From: Nitrospirota bacterium
Lineage (GTDB): Bacteria; Nitrospirota; Nitrospiria; Nitrospirales; Nitrospiraceae
Assembly: GCA_016235225.1 (NCBI GenBank)
Contig: JACRLS010000017.1
Coordinates: 1 to 6,339 of the forward strand
Direction of reading: 5' to 3'
DNA: 6,339 bases
Part shown: positions 4,719 through 6,339 of the stretch, in pieces
Layout: every line of letters starts with the position of its first letter
Numbering within the stretch: position 1 is the stretch's first letter
The notes under the pieces: generated by a model
What the model was told of the DNA's origin: nothing
The model's input: the letters and a program-made list of their open reading frames with translations, nothing else
The model's database searches: none
Translations under genes and position numbers: made by a program

Positions 4719-5921
4719 ATGATCTTGAGGACGGACCTCGCCGGCATCTCGCGACGCACCTTTCTCAGCCGGACGCTCGGAGGCCTGGCACTCATCGCCA
4801 TGGCTGGGCCGACGGGATGGTGGCCACGGGAAGCCTCGGCGAGCACTGATCCTCCGGCAGGAGGTGCGCCTCTCATCACGCGCGTGACGCGGCCCTTTGA
4901 CGCCGAAACGCCGGTCCGAGAATTCGCGTCATTTCTGACACCGAACCATCTCTTCTTTGTGCGGAGCCATTTCGGCCCGCCAGCGCCGGAGGCGATATCC
5001 GAAACCCACTGGAAGCTGCATGTGGGAGGGCTGGTGGAGCGATCACGCGACTTCAGCCTCAACGACTTGCGCCGGATGGAATCCGTGACCATCACCGCCG
5101 TGGTCCAATGCAGCGGCAACGGCCGTGCCTTCCATCGGCCCAAAGTGCCCGGCGTGCAGTGGGAACGCGGCGCGGTGGGCAACGCGCAATGGACCGGGGT
5201 GCGGCTCCGGGATGTCTTGGCGAAGGCGGGGATCAAGGCCCAGGCGCATCATGTGCAATTTCAGGGCGCTGATCGGCCTGTCGTGGCCTCGGTCCCCCTG
5301 TTCATCAGGAGTATCCCGCTTGAGAAGGCGATGCATCCCGACACCATTCTCGCCTATGCGATGAACGGGCAGCCCCTGCCCTTGTTGCATGGGGTGCCGT
5401 TGCGGGTGGTGACGCCGGGCTGGATGGCCGACTCCTGCGTCAAGTGGCTGACCGACATCACGGTGCGTGAAGACGAGGCCGAAGGCTATTACATGCAGAC
5501 CGCCTATCGCGTGCCCGCGAACCCGGTGCCGCCGGGGGCGGCGGCGAGCGGGCCGTCGACGCCGGTGGAAGCGATGGTGGTGAAGTCGCTCATCGTGTCG
5601 CCGCAAGAGGGCGAGACTGTGAGGGTGGGGCCCGTGGCCATTCAAGGGGTGGCCTGGGGTGGGGAAGCCAAGGTCGTGAAGGTCGAAATCTCGATGGACG
5701 AAGGGAAATCGTGGGAGCCGGCTCGGTTGGTGGGAGAAGACCAGCCCTATGCGTGGAGACAGTGGCAGTTTACCTGGCAGGCCAAGGCTGTGGGGACCTT
5801 CACCATTCTCTCACGTGCAACGGATGCGCGTGGGGATGTCCAGCCGGCCACGAGCCCATGGAATCCAAGCGGGTTTCTGTGGAACGGATGGGATCGCAGG
5901 AGTGTGACGGTGACGGCATGA
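4719..5921 (+). CDS. sorA: Periplasmic sulfite dehydrogenase, molybdopterin subunit (SorA/SorT-like)
   Basis: A 400-residue molybdenum enzyme of the sulfite oxidase family. It would oxidise sulfite to sulfate in the periplasm and pass electrons to a c-type cytochrome. A Tat signal (SRRTFL at 11-16, hydrophobic GGLALIAMAG, likely cut after ASA at 41) shows export in the folded state with cofactor. The molybdopterin domain covers about 60-255: FVRSHFGPP near 80-88, the Mo-ligand Cys131 in VVQCSGNGRAF, and the PGW-SVKWL-like segment as TPGWMADSCVKWLTDI at 232-247. The C-terminal Mo-co dimerisation domain covers about 285-400 (EISMDEGKSWEPA). There is no haem domain, as in SorA. The related SoxC and other sulfite oxidase-fold enzymes are alternatives, but GVQWERGAVGNAQWTGV fits SorA/SorT better. 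A monohaem cytochrome gene follows, as in sorAB. Confidence 0.87.
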   Translation: MILRTDLAGISRRTFLSRTLGGLALIAMAGPTGWWPREASASTDPPAGGAPLITRVTRPFDAETPVREFASFLTPNHLFFVRSHFGPPAPEAISETHWKLHVGGLVERSRDFSLNDLRRMESVTITAVVQCSGNGRAFHRPKVPGVQWERGAVGNAQWTGVRLRDVLAKAGIKAQAHHVQFQGADRPVVASVPLFIRSIPLEKAMHPDTILAYAMNGQPLPLLHGVPLRVVTPGWMADSCVKWLTDITVREDEAEGYYMQTAYRVPANPVPPGAAASGPSTPVEAMVVKSLIVSPQEGETVRVGPVAIQGVAWGGEAKVVKVEISMDEGKSWEPARLVGEDQPYAWRQWQFTWQAKAVGTFTILSRATDARGDVQPATSPWNPSGFLWNGWDRRSVTVTA

Positions 5922-5972
5922 GGGGACCGGCTCCGCCGTCCTCGGCGGTGCCTGTCCCTGTCGGAGTCCCGT

Positions 5973-6000
5973 GTGAGGCGTGAACCGTGAGGCGTGAAAA
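5973..6000 (+). repeat. Four tandem heptamers overlapping the SorB-like start
   Basis: The tract reads GTGAGGC, GTGAACC, GTGAGGC, GTGAAAA, so GTGAGGCGTGAA occurs twice, 14 bases apart. The third heptamer supplies the GTG start of the following gene, and units three and four encode its first residues. The heptamer is the same family as at 2342-2376. Confidence 0.65.
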
Positions 6001-6339
6001 GCCCATTCAAGCTCGAGCCCTCGGCCTCTGCCTGATCCTTGGTCTCATAGGGCTGGCCGTCGGGACCGCGGCTCAAGAAGAGGATATGGCCTCGGTGAGT
6101 GCGGCGTTAGCTCCCCGTGCCGAAGGACTGATTATCTCCCGTTGTTCCGTCTGCCACAGTCCGGATCTGATTGCACAGCAGCGACTGCCCCGCGCCCGCT
6201 GGGAGGCCACGGTCGAGAAAATGAAACACTGGGGCGCGGAGATCTCCAACGACGAAGCCGATCTCCTCGTACGGTATCTCTCGGCGCGCTATCACCCGGG
6301 TGCGCCCGACAGCCTTCTGCCATTCGAGCGCGAACTGAG
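5987..6339 (+). CDS. sorB: Monohaem cytochrome c, SorB-like sulfite dehydrogenase subunit, 3'-partial
   Basis: The frame is open to the window end (117 full codons) and encodes an exported c-type cytochrome that would take electrons from the upstream molybdenum subunit. The start is taken as GTG 5987, because an in-frame TGA lies at 5981-5983 and the next ATG (6085) would lose the signal peptide. A basic start (RREK) precedes a hydrophobic core (LGLCLILGLIGLAVG), with likely cleavage near AAQ at 28-30. The haem motif CSVCH is at 53-57, followed by SPDLIAQQRLPRARWE, and Met79 (VEKMKHWGAEI) is the likely axial ligand. It begins 65 bases after the sulfite dehydrogenase stop. Gene order and the CSVCH...QQRL pattern support a SorB role; a general cytochrome c is the alternative. 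No clear Shine-Dalgarno site is seen apart from GAGG within the heptamers. Confidence 0.8.
   Translation, partial: MRREKPIQARALGLCLILGLIGLAVGTAAQEEDMASVSAALAPRAEGLIISRCSVCHSPDLIAQQRLPRARWEATVEKMKHWGAEISNDEADLLVRYLSARYHPGAPDSLLPFEREL

Noticed and set aside
4496..5645. Two long - strand open frames opposite the OsmC and sulfite dehydrogenase genes
   Set aside because: Their compositions (Arg/His/Pro-rich) are typical of antisense of GC-rich coding DNA, and the + strand genes are unambiguous.

Overview
The window is GC-rich bacterial DNA whose genes all lie on the + strand. It reads as a respiratory locus of a Gram-negative chemolithotroph or facultative respirer. It has a cytochrome b with a C-terminally fused haem c domain, three further monohaem c-type cytochromes, a Tat-exported molybdenum sulfite-oxidase-type enzyme and an outer-membrane beta-barrel. 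The gene styles resemble Nitrospira-like (Nitrospirota) genomes, but that is a familiarity-based inference and has not been tested.

Layout. Positions 2-847 hold the end of a quinol-oxidising cytochrome b. Its b6-type haem-ligand helix (His codons at 14-16 and 59-61) is followed, after a UAG codon at 206-208, by the PEWY-containing C-terminal half and a CAGCH haem c domain. Both halves are in the same reading frame, and the stop sits where a conserved aromatic residue would be expected. This looks like one gene broken by, or read through, an amber codon. After a 333-base gap with no gene come a small periplasmic cytochrome c (1181-1552), a DUF1264-family probable lipoprotein (1807-2331) and a second small cytochrome c (2453-2890). 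A structured palindromic repeat region (2897-3050) separates these from a 313-residue beta-barrel (3060-4001). A hairpin-rich gap (4002-4290) then leads into a compact operon: an OsmC-family protein (4291-4704), a SorA-like sulfite dehydrogenase (4719-5921) and a SorB-like monohaem cytochrome cut by the window end (5987-6339).

How it may work together. The bc-type complex would move electrons from quinol through its own tethered haem c to small periplasmic cytochromes. The SorAB-like pair would feed sulfite electrons into the same periplasmic pool. The roles of the DUF1264 protein, the barrel and the OsmC protein are not decided by the sequence.

Non-coding structure is prominent. There is a perfect 11-bp inverted repeat (2387-2418), a nested element with 9-bp terminal inverted repeats (2897-3006) joined to another hairpin (3002-3050), and a 12-bp palindrome (1660-1671). 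Two tracts of heptamer repeats (about 2342-2376 and 5973-6000) are also present; the second supplies the start codon of the SorB-like gene.
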